From CALMRE01 sp964412895 (GTDB lineage: Bacteria; UBP6; UBA1177; JAKLFG01), in assembly GCA_964412895.1 (NCBI GenBank), contig CAYPQK010000008.1, forward strand, positions 1-48,303: 48,303 nt of DNA. Reading direction: 5' to 3'. Positions 25,039-34,172 of this stretch are shown here, piece after piece (positions within the stretch are counted from its first letter, which is position 1; each line of letters opens with the position of its first letter). The position numbers were made by a program, and so were the translations under genes. Under the pieces are notes generated by a model. It had not been told where the DNA came from, did not search any database, and worked only from the letters and a program-made list of their open reading frames with translations.

Positions 25039-26505
25039 CTAGGCTCTCTTCAGCGCGATGGCCCGTTCGTAGAGGGAGACATAGGCCTTGGCGCTTTCGT
25101 CCCAGCTGAAATCCTTGGCCATCGCCGCCTGTCGCATCGCGGCGATGTGGGTGGGACGGTCGTACCAAGTGCTGACCGCCCAACCGATGGTGTCGTAGAC
25201 GGCGGTGGGCGACAGGACATTGAATTTGAACCCGGTGCCGGTCCCCGCCTTCTCGTCGTATTGCTCGACCGTATCGGCCAGTCCGCCGGTCGCCCGGACG
25301 ATGGGAAGGGTGCCGTACTTGAGCGAATATATCTGGTTGAGACCGCACGGTTCGTACTGCGAGGGCATCAGGAAGAAGTCGCTTCCCGCTTCGATGAGGT
25401 GCGACAGCTCGTCGCTGTAGCCGATATAGGAACCGACCCGGCCGGGATAGTGCGCCGGGAGTCCGCCGTAGTATTGTTCGAGGACCTTGTCGCCCGAACC
25501 GAGCACGGCGAACTGCACCACCATGTCCTTGAGGATATGATCGAGTACCTGCCCGACCACATCCAGTCCCTTCTGTGCGACGAAGCGGCTGATGACGCCG
25601 ATGACCGGCAGTTTCGGATCGACCGTGAGGCCGAGCGTCTCCTGCAACAGTTTCTTGGCCGTCGCCTTGCCTCTCATATCGCGCGCCGAATAGCGCGCCG
25701 GAAGATGTTTGTCGTTCTCGGGCGACCAGAGGGCGTAGTCGACGCCGTTCAAGATGCCGGTGTAGCGGTCGCCTTTGTTGTTGAGGAACGGCGCCATGCC
25801 GCACGACAGCGGGCCGGAACGGGTCTCTGTCGCGTAGGTCGGGCTCACGGTGTTGACCATCTCGGCGAAGTGGATGCCCCCCTTGAGGTAGTTCAGCCGC
25901 CCGTGGTCCTCGAATATGTCGGGTTTGAAGTTCTCCGGTTTGAGTCCGGTATAGTCGAGATGCTCCGCGCCGTAGATCCCCTGATAGGCGATGTTGTGTA
26001 TCGTCAGTACCCCGGCCGCCTTTGCCAGCAGCGGATCGTTCCCGTGCCAGACCTTGAGGTAGGCCATCGTCGGGGCCGCCTGCCAGTCGTGGGCGTGGAT
26101 GATGTCGGGCATCCAGTACATGTCGCGGAGGAGTTGCAACGCAGCGCGGCTGAAAAAGGCGAACCGCTTCGGGTTATCGGGATAGTCGTTGAACCACGCG
26201 TCGTGGTAGAGTCCGTCGCGCTGGAAATACTTGTTGTACTCGATGAAGTAGACGGTGATGCCGCCGTCGCTCTGTGCCTTGTGGACCGCGCACCACTCCA
26301 AGGTGTTGCCCATCCAGACGCCGATCTGCGCCATGAAGGGCTTGATGCCCCGTTTCTCGATATCGACCGATCCGTAGAGCGGCAGGATGACGACCACCTC
26401 GTGACCGAGTTTCGCCAGCGCCTTGGGAAGCGCGCCAACCACATCGGCCAGTCCCCCCGTCTTGGCGAACGGGACACACTCCGAAGAGATCATCGCGATC
26501 TTCAT
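25039..26505 (-). CDS. glgA: Glycogen synthase (ADP-glucose type)
   Basis: 488 residues, GT5 family. N-terminal MKIAMISSECVPFAKTGGLA contains the KTGGL ADP-glucose loop (15-19). Other family segments are HAHDWQAAP, TIHNIAYQG, GILNGVDYALWSPE, PVIGVISRFVAQKGLD and MPSQYEPCGLNQIYSLKYGT with TGGLADTVEQYD. It elongates alpha-1,4-glucan from ADP-glucose in the cytoplasm. It lies 9 bases after the nitronate monooxygenase-like gene and ends just before the riboswitch region, so it closes this operon. No other glg gene is in the window. Confidence 0.96.
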   Translation of the reverse strand: MKIAMISSECVPFAKTGGLADVVGALPKALAKLGHEVVVILPLYGSVDIEKRGIKPFMAQIGVWMGNTLEWCAVHKAQSDGGITVYFIEYNKYFQRDGLYHDAWFNDYPDNPKRFAFFSRAALQLLRDMYWMPDIIHAHDWQAAPTMAYLKVWHGNDPLLAKAAGVLTIHNIAYQGIYGAEHLDYTGLKPENFKPDIFEDHGRLNYLKGGIHFAEMVNTVSPTYATETRSGPLSCGMAPFLNNKGDRYTGILNGVDYALWSPENDKHLPARYSARDMRGKATAKKLLQETLGLTVDPKLPVIGVISRFVAQKGLDVVGQVLDHILKDMVVQFAVLGSGDKVLEQYYGGLPAHYPGRVGSYIGYSDELSHLIEAGSDFFLMPSQYEPCGLNQIYSLKYGTLPIVRATGGLADTVEQYDEKAGTGTGFKFNVLSPTAVYDTIGWAVSTWYDRPTHIAAMRQAAMAKDFSWDESAKAYVSLYERAIALKRA

Positions 26506-26514
26506 GACGACACC

Positions 26515-27588
26515 TTATAGGTTGGCGAGCAGTTCGGCGGAAAGCTGCCCGATCAGTTTCTTCACCGGTACGATCTCGGTGCAGCGGTAGGCGTTGGAGC
26601 CGGCGAAGACGAAGGCGTCGGCGAACTCGCCGCGCGAGGCGTCGCCCAGCACCTTGGCGATACAGTAGGGGACGGTGTTCGGATCACAGGTCCGCAGGCA
26701 GTGGTGACGGCAGAGGAACGGGACCGTATCGCCGTTCTGCACCCGCGTGACGAACTTGTTCTTGATGACCCGGCCGGGAAGCCCCACCGGACTCGCGATG
26801 ATGACCGTATCCTCTTTTCCGGCGTCGATGTAGGTCTTTTTGAAATTCTCGTGCACCTCGCACTCGTCGGTGCAGACGAAACGGGTCGCCATCTGGACGC
26901 CTGCCGCTCCGAGTTTCAGGAACTTCGCGATGTCGGCGCCGTCGAAGATGCCGCCCGCCGCGATGACCGGCAGCGGCCGGTCGAGCGTCCGGGTAAAGGT
27001 CACGAGTTCGGCGACCAGCTGTTCCAGCGTGGGCGCCTCGTGGTTGATCAGGTCGTCAAAAGAGTAGCCGAGGTGTCCGCCCGCCTCCGGTCCTTCCACG
27101 ATGACCGCGTCGGGGAGTCGGTCGAAGTTCTGTTTCCATTTCCGGCAGATGATGCTGAGCGCGCGCATCGAGGAGACGATCGGGATGAGCTTTATCTTCT
27201 TGTTGCCGTGCAGATGTTTCGGCAGATCGAGCGGCAGTCCCGACCCGCAGACGATAATATCGACATTCTCTTCGACGCAGACGCGGACCAGATCCTCGAA
27301 ATTGGAAAGGACCACCATGACATTGACGCCGATGACGCCCTTCGAAAGCTCCCGCGCCTTCCGTATCTCTGCCCGGAGCGCCTCGTTGTTGACCGCGACG
27401 AAGGTGTCGGTCGAGGAGTGTTCGTAGTCGCCTAAGCCCACGCTCGCGATCATCCCGGCGCACCCTTCGTTGGCGACGGCCGCCGCCAGTCCGCCGCGCG
27501 ATACGCGGACCCCCATCGCTCCCTGTATGATCGGAGGCGATATCACCAGATCGCCGATATGCAGTGCAGGCATTGTAGTAGAGGTCAT
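26515..27588 (-). CDS. Nitronate monooxygenase / 2-nitropropane dioxygenase family flavoprotein
   Basis: 357 residues with an FMN TIM-barrel pattern: PPIIQGAMGVRVS at the N-terminus, GVNVMVVLSNFEDL, VIVEGPEAGGHLGY (the typical GxEAGGH motif) and PVIAAGGIFDGADIAKFLKLGAAGVQ-type sequence. The C-terminus is Cys-rich (LCRHHCLRTCDP and PYC), as in a subset of anaerobe proteins of this family. Function may be nitronate oxidation or an enoyl-reductase-like (FabK-like) reaction; the sequence does not decide. Start ATG 27588 has a weak ribosome site; ATG 27573 is in frame. Confidence 0.8.
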   Translation of the reverse strand: MTSTTMPALHIGDLVISPPIIQGAMGVRVSRGGLAAAVANEGCAGMIASVGLGDYEHSSTDTFVAVNNEALRAEIRKARELSKGVIGVNVMVVLSNFEDLVRVCVEENVDIIVCGSGLPLDLPKHLHGNKKIKLIPIVSSMRALSIICRKWKQNFDRLPDAVIVEGPEAGGHLGYSFDDLINHEAPTLEQLVAELVTFTRTLDRPLPVIAAGGIFDGADIAKFLKLGAAGVQMATRFVCTDECEVHENFKKTYIDAGKEDTVIIASPVGLPGRVIKNKFVTRVQNGDTVPFLCRHHCLRTCDPNTVPYCIAKVLGDASRGEFADAFVFAGSNAYRCTEIVPVKKLIGQLSAELLANL

Positions 27589-27625
27589 GAGTGGTGCCGC
27601 CGTATGTTTGAATGTATAAATGTTC

Positions 27626-28663
27626 TCACAGGAACCTCTTGAAGATCGAAAGTATGCCCTGTGCCCACGCGACGCGGTGGCCGGTGCCGGTCCCCTGCGC
27701 GATGGTCGCCTTGTTGTCGAGATACCACTGGTAGGAACGGATAAGCGCCTCCGACTCGCTGTAGCGCGGCTGCCAGCCGAGCACCTTCTGCGCCTTTTCG
27801 ATGGATACGAAGCTGTCTTTATGCGCCGTGCCATAGACCCACTTGTAGAGCGGCGACAGATGGAGCGCCTCGAAGAGCTGCAGTGCCGGTATCACCATCC
27901 AGACGGGGGTATGCATGACTCGGGAACCGCTTTTGGCGTAGGTGCAAAGCGCGCCGACATCTTCGTTGATGGTGCGGAAATCGGCACAGCCGACATTGAA
28001 CACATCGTTCGCTTCGGGGCCGGGATGACGGTACGCCTTGAAGACGGCGTCGCACAGATCGTCGACCTCAAGTAGCTGATAGCGGTTCTTCCCGTTGCCG
28101 ATGAGCGGTATCTTGTGGCCTTCCTCAATCCAGTTGTAGAGTATCTGGAAGACGCCGAGCCGGTGGGTGCCGATGAAGGTCTTGGGGCGGACGACCGAGA
28201 CATAGAGTCCTTTTGCCCGCATCTCTTCGCAGTGCACTTCGGCCGCTATCTTCGATTCGCCGTAGGGTCCCACGCCGATCCGCTCATCGGTCTCGAAGAG
28301 CGGATGGTGGTCGGGAACGCCGTAGACGGCGGTCGAACTGATGAAGACGAAGCGCTTGGTATGATGCTTGAGCGCGAGGTCGAGAACATTCCGCGTCCCG
28401 TCGACATTGGTCGAGAATATCTCTTTTTTCGATTCGAGCGGGAGCGCCGCCGCCGCGTGGATGACCACATCGGTCGCCGCGATGAGCTCGCTCATCTTCG
28501 CGGTGTCGCGCACATCGCCGCGGACCAGTTTCACCGCGGGATCGTATTCCCCGGCGTGATACTCGGCGATGTCGAGGAGCGTCACCGTGTCGCCTTCGGC
28601 CACGCATTTCCGCGTCATGTGGAGTCCGAAGAAACCGGCGCCGCCGGTGATGAGCACCTTCAT
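27626..28663 (-). CDS. NAD-dependent epimerase/dehydratase (extended SDR)
   Basis: 345 residues. Rossmann motif GGAGFFG at 7-13, DVVIHAAAALP, FISSTAVYG, and catalytic Tyr-x3-Lys in PYGESKIAAE. C-terminal substrate region includes YQLLEVDDLCDAV. It resembles sugar-nucleotide epimerases and 3-beta-HSD-type members. It begins 10 bases after the stop of the UbiA-family gene, so the two probably act together, perhaps on a lipid-linked sugar (inference). Confidence 0.82.
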   Translation of the reverse strand: MKVLITGGAGFFGLHMTRKCVAEGDTVTLLDIAEYHAGEYDPAVKLVRGDVRDTAKMSELIAATDVVIHAAAALPLESKKEIFSTNVDGTRNVLDLALKHHTKRFVFISSTAVYGVPDHHPLFETDERIGVGPYGESKIAAEVHCEEMRAKGLYVSVVRPKTFIGTHRLGVFQILYNWIEEGHKIPLIGNGKNRYQLLEVDDLCDAVFKAYRHPGPEANDVFNVGCADFRTINEDVGALCTYAKSGSRVMHTPVWMVIPALQLFEALHLSPLYKWVYGTAHKDSFVSIEKAQKVLGWQPRYSESEALIRSYQWYLDNKATIAQGTGTGHRVAWAQGILSIFKRFL

Positions 28664-28673
28664 GGCGGCACCT

Positions 28674-29540
28674 CTAGTACACCAGCAGTACGAACAGCGC
28701 GATCCAGCAAAGTATCGTGAGCTGGAGGAACCGGTCGCGCAGGAGCAGATCGGTCGGCTGACTGCTCTTATGATACACGAGCGTCAGTTGCAGATACCGG
28801 AACAGGCCCAGTATCACGAATATCACCGTCAGATAGATCTTGTCGGAACCGAAATGTTTGGCGACCGCCGGGTCCATCGCGTAGAGGATATAGGCGAGTA
28901 TGATGATCGCCGTCATGACCGCCAGCGCGCTGTTGATGAACTCGATGTTGTAGCCGTGGATGGCGGTGCGGGTCTTTTTCCCTTCACCCGCCAGCAGCAC
29001 ATCGTCGCGCCGTTTGGCGAAGGCGAGGAAGAGGGCGAGCAGGAAGGTCATCAGAATGATCCATTGTGACGGCAGAATGCCGGAGATCCCCGCGTGGTCG
29101 GTGCCGGCGAGGAGCCGGAGCAGGAAGCCGGTCGCGATGACGAAGATGTCGAGGAGCGGTATCCGTTTGAAGACCATCGAGTAGAGGACATTCATCACGC
29201 AGTAGATGACCAGTATCAAGAAGAGCTGTTTATTGTAGAACGATGCGCCGCCGAGCCCGACGATGAAGAGTCCCGCCGCGATGAAGATAGCGGAGATGTG
29301 CGAAATCGCACCACTTGCGATGGGACGATGCCGTTTATCGGGGTGGAGGCGATCCTCGGCGATATCGCGCAGGTCGTTGATGATGTAGATGGCGCTCGCG
29401 GTCAGCGAGAAGAAAAAGAAGGCGGCGCAAGCCCTTGCCAGTAGCATGGTGTCGGTGAATCTGAGAGCGAAGAAAAGCGGGAAAAAGACGAGAAAGTTCT
29501 TGACCCATTGGTGTACGCGCAGAAGGCGCAGTATCGTCAT
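28674..29540 (-). CDS. UbiA-family prenyltransferase (decaprenyl-phosphate phosphoribosyltransferase-like)
   Basis: 288 residues with about eight to nine hydrophobic segments. The opening LRVHQWVKNFLVFFPLFFAL and the motif YIINDLRDIAEDRLHPDKRHRPIASG match the decaprenyl-phosphate phosphoribosyltransferase branch of UbiA (NDxxDxxxDxxHPxKxxRPIASG). A second motif region is FAKRRDD. It would make a polyprenyl-phosphate-ribose donor. Start ATG 29540 was chosen because a promoter -10 lies at 29575-29580, overlapping the in-frame ATG 29579. It heads an operon with the epimerase, monooxygenase-like gene and glgA. Confidence 0.83.
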   Translation of the reverse strand: MTILRLLRVHQWVKNFLVFFPLFFALRFTDTMLLARACAAFFFFSLTASAIYIINDLRDIAEDRLHPDKRHRPIASGAISHISAIFIAAGLFIVGLGGASFYNKQLFLILVIYCVMNVLYSMVFKRIPLLDIFVIATGFLLRLLAGTDHAGISGILPSQWIILMTFLLALFLAFAKRRDDVLLAGEGKKTRTAIHGYNIEFINSALAVMTAIIILAYILYAMDPAVAKHFGSDKIYLTVIFVILGLFRYLQLTLVYHKSSQPTDLLLRDRFLQLTILCWIALFVLLVY

Positions 29541-29574
29541 CAAAGTGCTGTTTCTCCTCAAAACACGCGCGCAC

Positions 29575-29602
29575 AGCATACCTATAGAAGGAAGCTAGTC
29601 AA
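29575..29602 (-). promoter_or_regulatory. Promoter of the UbiA-epimerase-NMO-glgA operon
   Basis: TTGACT (29602-29597), 16 bases, TATGCT (29580-29575) on the minus strand. It decides between the two start codons of the prenyltransferase gene. Confidence 0.5.
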
Positions 29603-29645
29603 TAAAAGGCGTTGGAAATAGACTCGGGTGTCATTCGGAATGCGT

Positions 29646-32600
29646 TCAACCGGTATATTCGGCCCAACTTTTTATCCGCACCGGCGTATCGTGATGTCGG
29701 TCGTAGGCATCCACGAACGAGCGGGCGATATTGACCTTGGTGATGAGCGGAACGCCCAGATCGGCTGTTTTCCGCCGTATCCGGTAATCATTTTCGTATT
29801 CCTCGGGGGTGTCGTTCTTGGGTATGTTGATCACAAAGCCGATCTTCCCTTCCGCAAGAGCAGTCAGGGTGTTCGGTTCGTTGTCGTCGGCGGGCCAGTT
29901 GAGTGTCGTTGATGAGATACCGTAAGAGTTCAGAAATGCTGCCGTTCCCGGCGTTGCATAGAGAGTGAAGGCGAGTTTCTGAAGCTTCCGCACCGTTTCG
30001 AGGAGTGCCACTTTTTTATCGAGGCTGCCGGTGGAGAGCAGAACGCTTTTCCGCTTCACCGTGAATCCGACGGCACTCATGGCCAGATAGAATGCTTCGT
30101 TGAAATCGTTGCCCAAACACCCGACCTCGCCGGTGGAGGCCATCTCCACCCCCAACACAGGATCGCTTCCCTTGAGCCGCGTGAAACTGAACTGAGGCGC
30201 TTTCACACCGACATAGTCGAGGTCGAAGGAGGAACGTTCTATCTTGGGCGGCGTTTTTCCCATGATGATGCGGGTCGCCGCGTCGATGAAGTTGATGTTG
30301 TAGACCTTGGAGACAAAGGGAAAACTGCGCGAAGCGCGGAGGTTGCATTCGATGACCTTGATATCGTTGTTTTTGGCGATGTACTGAATGTTGAAGGGGC
30401 CGGTGATGTTGAGTGTCTTCGCGATCCGTTTGGTCGTCATCTTGATGCGACGCATCGTTTCGAGATAGGTTTTCTGGGGCGGCAGCACCAGCGTCGCGTC
30501 GCCCGAATGGACTCCGGCGTTCTCCACATGTTCCGACACGGCGTAGCAGTACAGTTCGCCCCGGTCGGCGACCGCGTCGATCTCGATCTCCTTGGCGCCG
30601 GTGATGAACTTGCTGATGACCACCGGGTGTTCATTGTTTACGGCGGCCGCCTTTTGCAGATATTCCAGCAGTTCGCTTTTGTCGGCTGCGGTGCTCATCG
30701 CCGCGCCGCTCAGGACATAGCTGGGGCGTATCAGCACCGGGTAGCCGACCGTTTCGGCGAATCGTGCGGTTTCTTCCAGCGAGGTCAACTCTCTCCACGC
30801 CGGCTGGTCGATACCGAGCGTGTCGAGGAGGTGCGAGAACTTATGCCGGTCCTCGGCCCGGTCGATATCAACGCTCGTGGTGCCGAGTATCGGGACCGCC
30901 GCCTGCGTGAGGGGCAGGGCAAGGTTGTTGGGTATCTGTCCGCCGACCGAGACGATGACCCCTTTCGGCGTCTCTTTTTCACAGATATCGAGTACCCGCT
31001 CAAGGGTCAGTTCCTCGAAATAGAGCTTATCGCACATATCGTAATCGGTGCTGACCGTTTCGGGGTTGCAGTTGATCATGATCGCCGGTATCTTCAGGTC
31101 ACGCAGGGCGATGAGCGTCTGTACGCCGCACCAGTCGAATTCCACCGAGGCGCCGATCTTATACGAACCGCTGCCGAGAACGACGACCTGTTCGCCCGGC
31201 GTTCCCGGGACGATGTCATCTTCGGTCCCGTTGTAAGTGAGGTAGAGATAGTTTGTTCGCGCCGGATATTCGGCCGCCAGCGTATCGATCTGCTTGACGG
31301 AGGGAAAGATGCCGTGACTCTTTCGGAAGGTCCGTATCGTCGCTTCGGTCGTTCCGCGGATCGCGCCGATGCGTCGGTCGGAAAAGCCCTTTTCCTTCGC
31401 TTCCCGCGCCAGTTCCGGGTCAAGCGTTTTCTGCTTCCGAAGTATTTCTTCCAGTTCAACGATGACGGCGATCTTGTACAGGAACCACGGGGTGATATCG
31501 GTCAGTGCATGAATGGATCCGACGCTCCAACCGCGCCGGAGCGCCTCGGCGACCGCCGAAAGCCGTTTGTCGGTGGGTGCCGCCAGTTCCTCTTCCAGCT
31601 CCATTGCGGTCCGATCTTCCTCTCCGGTAAGACCGTCCTTTCCAGTATCGAGCATCCGCACGGCCTTCTGCAACGCCTCTTCGAAGGTCCGTCCGATCGC
31701 CATGACTTCACCGACGCTTTTCATCTCGGAAGTGATCAGAGTGCTCACTTTCCGGAATTTCTTGAGATCCCAGCGCGGATATTTGACCACCACATAATCA
31801 AGCGCTGGTTCGAAACAGGCCGAAGTGACCTGTGTGACCGAGTTCTCGATGTCGGTGAGGGCGATGCCGAGCGCCAGTTTCGCCGCGATGAAGGCGAGCG
31901 GGTAGCCGGTCGCCTTCGAGGCGAGGGCCGACGAGCGGCTGAGGCGCGGATTGACCTCGATGATCCGATATTCGTCGGAACGGGGATCGAGCGCATACTG
32001 GATGTTGCATTCGCCGACGATCCCGAGATGGCGGATCGTCCGGAGCGCGATGGAACGCAGCAGGAAATGCTCTTTCGCATTGAGCGTCTGCACCGGCGCC
32101 ACGACGATGCTTTCGCCCGTATGTATCCCCATCGGGTCGAGATTCTCCATCGAACAGACGACGATGCAGTTGTCGAACCGGTCGCGCACTACCTCGTATT
32201 CCACCTCCTTCCAGCCGCCGAGATACTCTTCGACCAATATCTGCGGCGAGAGGGCGAGAGCCTTTTCGGCAATGCCGGAAAGCTCCTCCGCGCTCCGGGC
32301 GACCGCGCTGCCCAATCCGCCGAGGGCGAAGCCGCTGCGCACCATGACCGGGAACCCGATACCGGCCGCCGCCGCGACGGCCTCCGATACCGTGGCCGCC
32401 GCTTTGCTCACGGGCGTTTTAAGTCCGGCCGCGGTTATTTTTTTCGCGAATCGTTCGCGGTCCTCGGTATCCTTGATCGTTTCGATAGAAGTGCCTAGGA
32501 TCGTCACGCCGTAGCGTTCGAAGACCCCCGTCTCGTGCAGGGCGATACCGGCGTTCAGGGCCGTCTGGCCGCCGAAGCCGAGTAACACGCCGTCGGGCCG

Positions 32601-32849
32601 TTCCTTGGCGATCACTCCCTCCAAGACCTCGGTCGTGATGGGGAGGAAGTAGACCGTGTCGGCGAACGACGCCGAGGTTTGGATGGTCGCGATATTGGGG
32701 TTGACCAGCACCGTGGCCACCCCCTCTTCCTTCAGCGCCTTGATCGCCTGACTGCCCGAATAGTCGAATTCGCCCGCCTGTCCGATGCTGATGGCGCCCG
32801 ATCCGATCACCAGCACTTTCCGGTATGTGGCATGGTTGTTCTTTCTCAT
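29646..32849 (-). CDS. carB: Carbamoyl-phosphate synthase large subunit
   Basis: 1067 residues, full length. Two ATP-grasp halves are visible: the first begins KVLVIGSGAISIGQAGEFDY with IIEVNPRLSRSSALASKATG, the second begins QVVVLGSGSYKIGASVEFDW with VIECNLRASRSFPFVSKV, and a C-terminal MGS-like regulatory domain follows. It makes carbamoyl phosphate from ammonia, bicarbonate and two ATP for pyrimidine and arginine synthesis. The second half's RASRSFPFVSK rather than RSSRSVPFVSK is a small variation. The start overlaps the carA stop (ATGA). Confidence 0.97.
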   Translation of the reverse strand: MRKNNHATYRKVLVIGSGAISIGQAGEFDYSGSQAIKALKEEGVATVLVNPNIATIQTSASFADTVYFLPITTEVLEGVIAKERPDGVLLGFGGQTALNAGIALHETGVFERYGVTILGTSIETIKDTEDRERFAKKITAAGLKTPVSKAAATVSEAVAAAAGIGFPVMVRSGFALGGLGSAVARSAEELSGIAEKALALSPQILVEEYLGGWKEVEYEVVRDRFDNCIVVCSMENLDPMGIHTGESIVVAPVQTLNAKEHFLLRSIALRTIRHLGIVGECNIQYALDPRSDEYRIIEVNPRLSRSSALASKATGYPLAFIAAKLALGIALTDIENSVTQVTSACFEPALDYVVVKYPRWDLKKFRKVSTLITSEMKSVGEVMAIGRTFEEALQKAVRMLDTGKDGLTGEEDRTAMELEEELAAPTDKRLSAVAEALRRGWSVGSIHALTDITPWFLYKIAVIVELEEILRKQKTLDPELAREAKEKGFSDRRIGAIRGTTEATIRTFRKSHGIFPSVKQIDTLAAEYPARTNYLYLTYNGTEDDIVPGTPGEQVVVLGSGSYKIGASVEFDWCGVQTLIALRDLKIPAIMINCNPETVSTDYDMCDKLYFEELTLERVLDICEKETPKGVIVSVGGQIPNNLALPLTQAAVPILGTTSVDIDRAEDRHKFSHLLDTLGIDQPAWRELTSLEETARFAETVGYPVLIRPSYVLSGAAMSTAADKSELLEYLQKAAAVNNEHPVVISKFITGAKEIEIDAVADRGELYCYAVSEHVENAGVHSGDATLVLPPQKTYLETMRRIKMTTKRIAKTLNITGPFNIQYIAKNNDIKVIECNLRASRSFPFVSKVYNINFIDAATRIIMGKTPPKIERSSFDLDYVGVKAPQFSFTRLKGSDPVLGVEMASTGEVGCLGNDFNEAFYLAMSAVGFTVKRKSVLLSTGSLDKKVALLETVRKLQKLAFTLYATPGTAAFLNSYGISSTTLNWPADDNEPNTLTALAEGKIGFVINIPKNDTPEEYENDYRIRRKTADLGVPLITKVNIARSFVDAYDRHHDTPVRIKSWAEYTG

Positions 32850-33919
32850 AGCGCCCTCACGAACATGTCGAACACACACTCGGTATCGTCCGGTCCCGGA
32901 GACGCCTCCGGATGGAATTGCGTCCCGAAGAACGGTTTGGAGATATGGAGCACTCCCTCGTTGCTGCCGTCGTTCTCGTTGCGGAACCACTCGCGCCAGT
33001 CGTTGCCGAGCGTCGTCGAATCGACCGCGTATCCGTGGTTCTGCGAGGTGATGTAGCAGCGTTTCGTCCCCATTTCGGTGCACGGCTGATTCTGTCCCCG
33101 GTGGCCGTATTTGAGTTTGAAGGTCCGTGCTCCCGAGGCAAGACCGAGTATCTGTGAACCGAGGCAGATCCCGAGTATCGGTGTTTGTCCGCGCAGTGCT
33201 TTCCGCGTATGTTCGATGGTGGCGAGGCACAGCGCCGGATCGCCCGGTCCGTTGGAAAGTATCACGCCGTCGGCCTTTTCGCGGGTGAAATCGTGGTCCC
33301 ACGGTACGCGGATGACGGTGATGTCGCGGAGGAGAAACGCGCGGATGATGTTGTTCTTCACGCCGCAGTCGACCATGACGACCCGTTTTTTTCCTTTGGC
33401 GTATTCGATGGGGCGAGGTATCGAGACCTCGGCCGCGAGGTTCCGCTCCAACGGGTTCTGAAAGGGAATATCCATCAGTCCCATGACGATCTTGCCCGTC
33501 GTGACCCCTTTTTCACGGAGCATCTTGGTGACCGCCCTCGTGTCGATGCCGCAGATCGCCGGGATCCGTTCGCGTTCGAGCCATGCGCCGAACGACGATC
33601 GTGCCGTGTAGTGCGCATATTGACCGGCGTAGTCGCTCACCACCAGCCCCGAAATGTGTATTCGGTCCGATTCGAAATTGACTGAAATTCCCTCTTTTTT
33701 CTCGTCGCCCGGAACGCCGTAGTTGCCGACCAACGGGTAGGTCATGACCAGTATCTGACCTTTATAGGAAGGATCGGTCAGGTTCTCCGGATAGCCGGTC
33801 ATGCCGGTGGTGAAGACCACCTCGCCTGATATTGGCGCCGGGTACCCGAACGAGTAGCCTCGAAACAGAGTGCCGTCGGGAAAAACGAGCGAAGCCCGTT
33901 GTGTGCCGTAATGGATCAT
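32846..33919 (-). CDS. carA: Carbamoyl-phosphate synthase small subunit
   Basis: 357-residue glutamine amidotransferase subunit. N-terminal CPSase small domain (FTTGMTGYPENLTDPSY), then class-I glutaminase domain with nucleophile Cys252 in GICLGSQ, YGHRGQNQP, and His336/Glu338 in QFHPEASPGP. It supplies ammonia to CarB. Start ATG 33919 follows GCGAGGAAAAG. The 190-base leader upstream contains a short frame and hairpins (described separately). Confidence 0.97.
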   Translation of the reverse strand: MIHYGTQRASLVFPDGTLFRGYSFGYPAPISGEVVFTTGMTGYPENLTDPSYKGQILVMTYPLVGNYGVPGDEKKEGISVNFESDRIHISGLVVSDYAGQYAHYTARSSFGAWLERERIPAICGIDTRAVTKMLREKGVTTGKIVMGLMDIPFQNPLERNLAAEVSIPRPIEYAKGKKRVVMVDCGVKNNIIRAFLLRDITVIRVPWDHDFTREKADGVILSNGPGDPALCLATIEHTRKALRGQTPILGICLGSQILGLASGARTFKLKYGHRGQNQPCTEMGTKRCYITSQNHGYAVDSTTLGNDWREWFRNENDGSNEGVLHISKPFFGTQFHPEASPGPDDTECVFDMFVRAL

Positions 33920-33963
33920 CTTTTCCTCGCAAAAAAGAAAAAATAATAAGACTGATGAATGGA

Positions 33964-33984
33964 TCCCGCCGTTTTCCGGCGGGA
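33964..33984 (-). repeat. GC-rich hairpin in the carAB leader
   Basis: TCCCGCCG/CGGCGGGA, an 8-base perfect stem with a 5-base loop, begins 2 bases after the stop codon of the short upstream frame. A T-rich stretch exists in the minus direction (33949-33929) but only about 15 bases later, so it is not a standard terminator. Confidence 0.55.
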
Positions 33985-33986
33985 AA

Positions 33987-34070
33987 TCACAGAGTCCCCG
34001 TAGGGAGGGGAAGAAGAACGGGGGGCGGTGTGGTCGTGAAGATAACGCCGATCATGCAGTCGGGGTACAT
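33987..34070 (-). CDS. Possible leader peptide (upstream frame) of carAB
   Basis: 27 codons from ATG 34070 to TGA 33987, with GGAG 11 bases before the start. The peptide contains TTTPPPVLLPLPTG, a Thr/Pro-rich run with three consecutive prolines. The coding strand there is almost pure pyrimidine (CGTTCTTCTTCCCCTCCC). It could be a translated attenuator, or chance. Confidence 0.35.
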   Translation of the reverse strand: MYPDCMIGVIFTTTPPPVLLPLPTGTL

Positions 34071-34107
34071 CGGGCCGGTAACTCCGTAACCTGTATGCTA
34101 AGCCATA

Positions 34108-34136
34108 TCACTATGACGGGACGAAAGGAATGTCAA
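34108..34136 (-). promoter_or_regulatory. Promoter of carAB
   Basis: Perfect TTGACA (34136-34131), 17 bases, TAGTGA (34113-34108) on the minus strand. The mRNA leader would be about 180 bases long before carA. Confidence 0.5.
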
Positions 34137-34172
34137 GAAAAGCGCTTTTTGTCGGTATGTTGTTTCGTCCGT

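Noticed and set aside
30507..32498. 663-codon plus-strand frame opposite carB
   Set aside because: carB is a full, recognisable enzyme; the antisense frame is a product of GC-rich codon bias. The same holds for the frames opposite hutH, btuB, glgA, clpA and iorA.
33930..33984. carAB leader hairpin as intrinsic terminator
   Set aside because: The T-rich tract begins about 15 bases after the stem, too far for standard termination. Kept only as a possible attenuator part.
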